64,000 nt of DNA from Meconema thalassinum (taxonomy: Eukaryota > Arthropoda > Insecta > Orthoptera > Tettigoniidae): NCBI GenBank assembly GCA_946902985.2, contig OX336388.2, forward strand, positions 1,386,909,723 to 1,386,973,722, read 5' to 3'. A program made the position numbers and the translations under genes. Shown here piece after piece: positions 63,445 to 64,000 of the stretch (positions within the stretch are counted from its first letter, which is position 1; every line of letters starts with the position of its first letter). The notes beneath the pieces are model-generated. The model was not told the DNA's origin. It saw only the letters and a program-made list of their open reading frames with translations, and ran no database searches.

Positions 63445-64000
63445 CAGTGGTGAGTTATTTACAATGATAAGACTCGAGAAAAGATCATTGTTGTGCAATG
63501 TTCTCTTCTTGCGACACAAAATTTAAATAGCACTGCCTCCCTTCTTCTGTGTCAGTGCTATGTTTAAGTGGGCTCATAGACCGCGATTTGGAGCATTTGC
63601 ACACAGTTAAGAATTAAATCATAGCTTCACTAACATGTAACATAGAATTATTAGAGCTTATTAACTTATAGTTAATACATAGGGCTTTTATTTCATATAC
63701 TGTATGAAGGCGAAGAGTATATAAACTATTACATGATTTATTGATAGGACAATTTTTGTGTTTTTTTAACGTCATGAATCACAAAAAAACAAGATTTAAC
63801 CAGAAATACCAGTCTGAATGAAATAGATAGAAAAGGATTGTAGGGAGGTCGATACCCGGCCAGGTAGATCAACGCTACCCTACTAGGATAATGACTAGGG
63901 AACCCTCGATGCATACCGGTCATGCAATAACACTACCGATTAGTTACATATTTACATAGAAATAAACTATCCTAAACACAAAATGGTAGGACGAGAATCT
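63445..64000. other. No recognisable feature
   Basis: AT-rich. No repeat partner or coding motif. Confidence 0.4.

Overview
This is a transposon-dense stretch of an arthropod nuclear genome, most likely an insect. The evidence is AT-rich sequence with no operons, tRNA-derived SINEs, RTE-type LINEs with (TAAG)n or (CAA)n tails, EN+ Penelope-like elements, Tc1/mariner fragments and nested insertions. The SINE families feel polyneopteran (orthopteran-like), but that is an impression from memory and is not proven here. I found no host protein-coding gene. Every long open frame that makes sense is a retroelement or transposase frame, or its antisense shadow.

Layout. 0-6.6 kb: tRNA-SINEs, a 1.5 kb element called family A, a 335-bp repeat, and an old Penelope-like element (minus strand) that still carries a recognisable hammerhead ribozyme. 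6.6-11.4 kb: SINE remnants, a microsatellite and a stray Penelope terminus. 11.4-20.6 kb: arrays of a 293-bp minisatellite inside elements whose ends look like Helentron/HINE non-autonomous rolling-circle elements (family B). Family A elements abut them, and one B element splits a SINE. 20.6-32 kb: a LINE 3' fragment, several copies of the SINE here called SINE-G, a 94-nt hairpin, repeats and long stretches without features. 32-34.2 kb: a possible solo LTR and an inverted family A element. 36.2-47.9 kb: the most structured part. An AT-rich repeat (X) has been hit by a near full-length RTE LINE (14-bp target duplication), which is itself interrupted by a second RTE-like LINE in the opposite orientation. 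Just beyond lies a 2 x 2848-bp near-perfect palindrome of two head-to-head Penelope-like elements with hammerhead ribozymes at both outer ends. 48-50.5 kb: another SINE-G and a second B-A composite. 50.5-64 kb: LINE and Tc1 fragments, a SINE-G flanked by about 62-bp direct repeats, a mariner helix-turn-helix fragment, a truncated LINE with a 12-bp duplication, a mariner-like MITE with long inverted repeats, and an inverted-repeat element whose arms carry iterated ATTGCGNTCA motifs.

Only the right-hand Penelope ORF (44502-46436) is uninterrupted with RT and GIY-YIG motifs in place. Every other coding remnant carries a frameshift, stop, truncation or lost catalytic residue.
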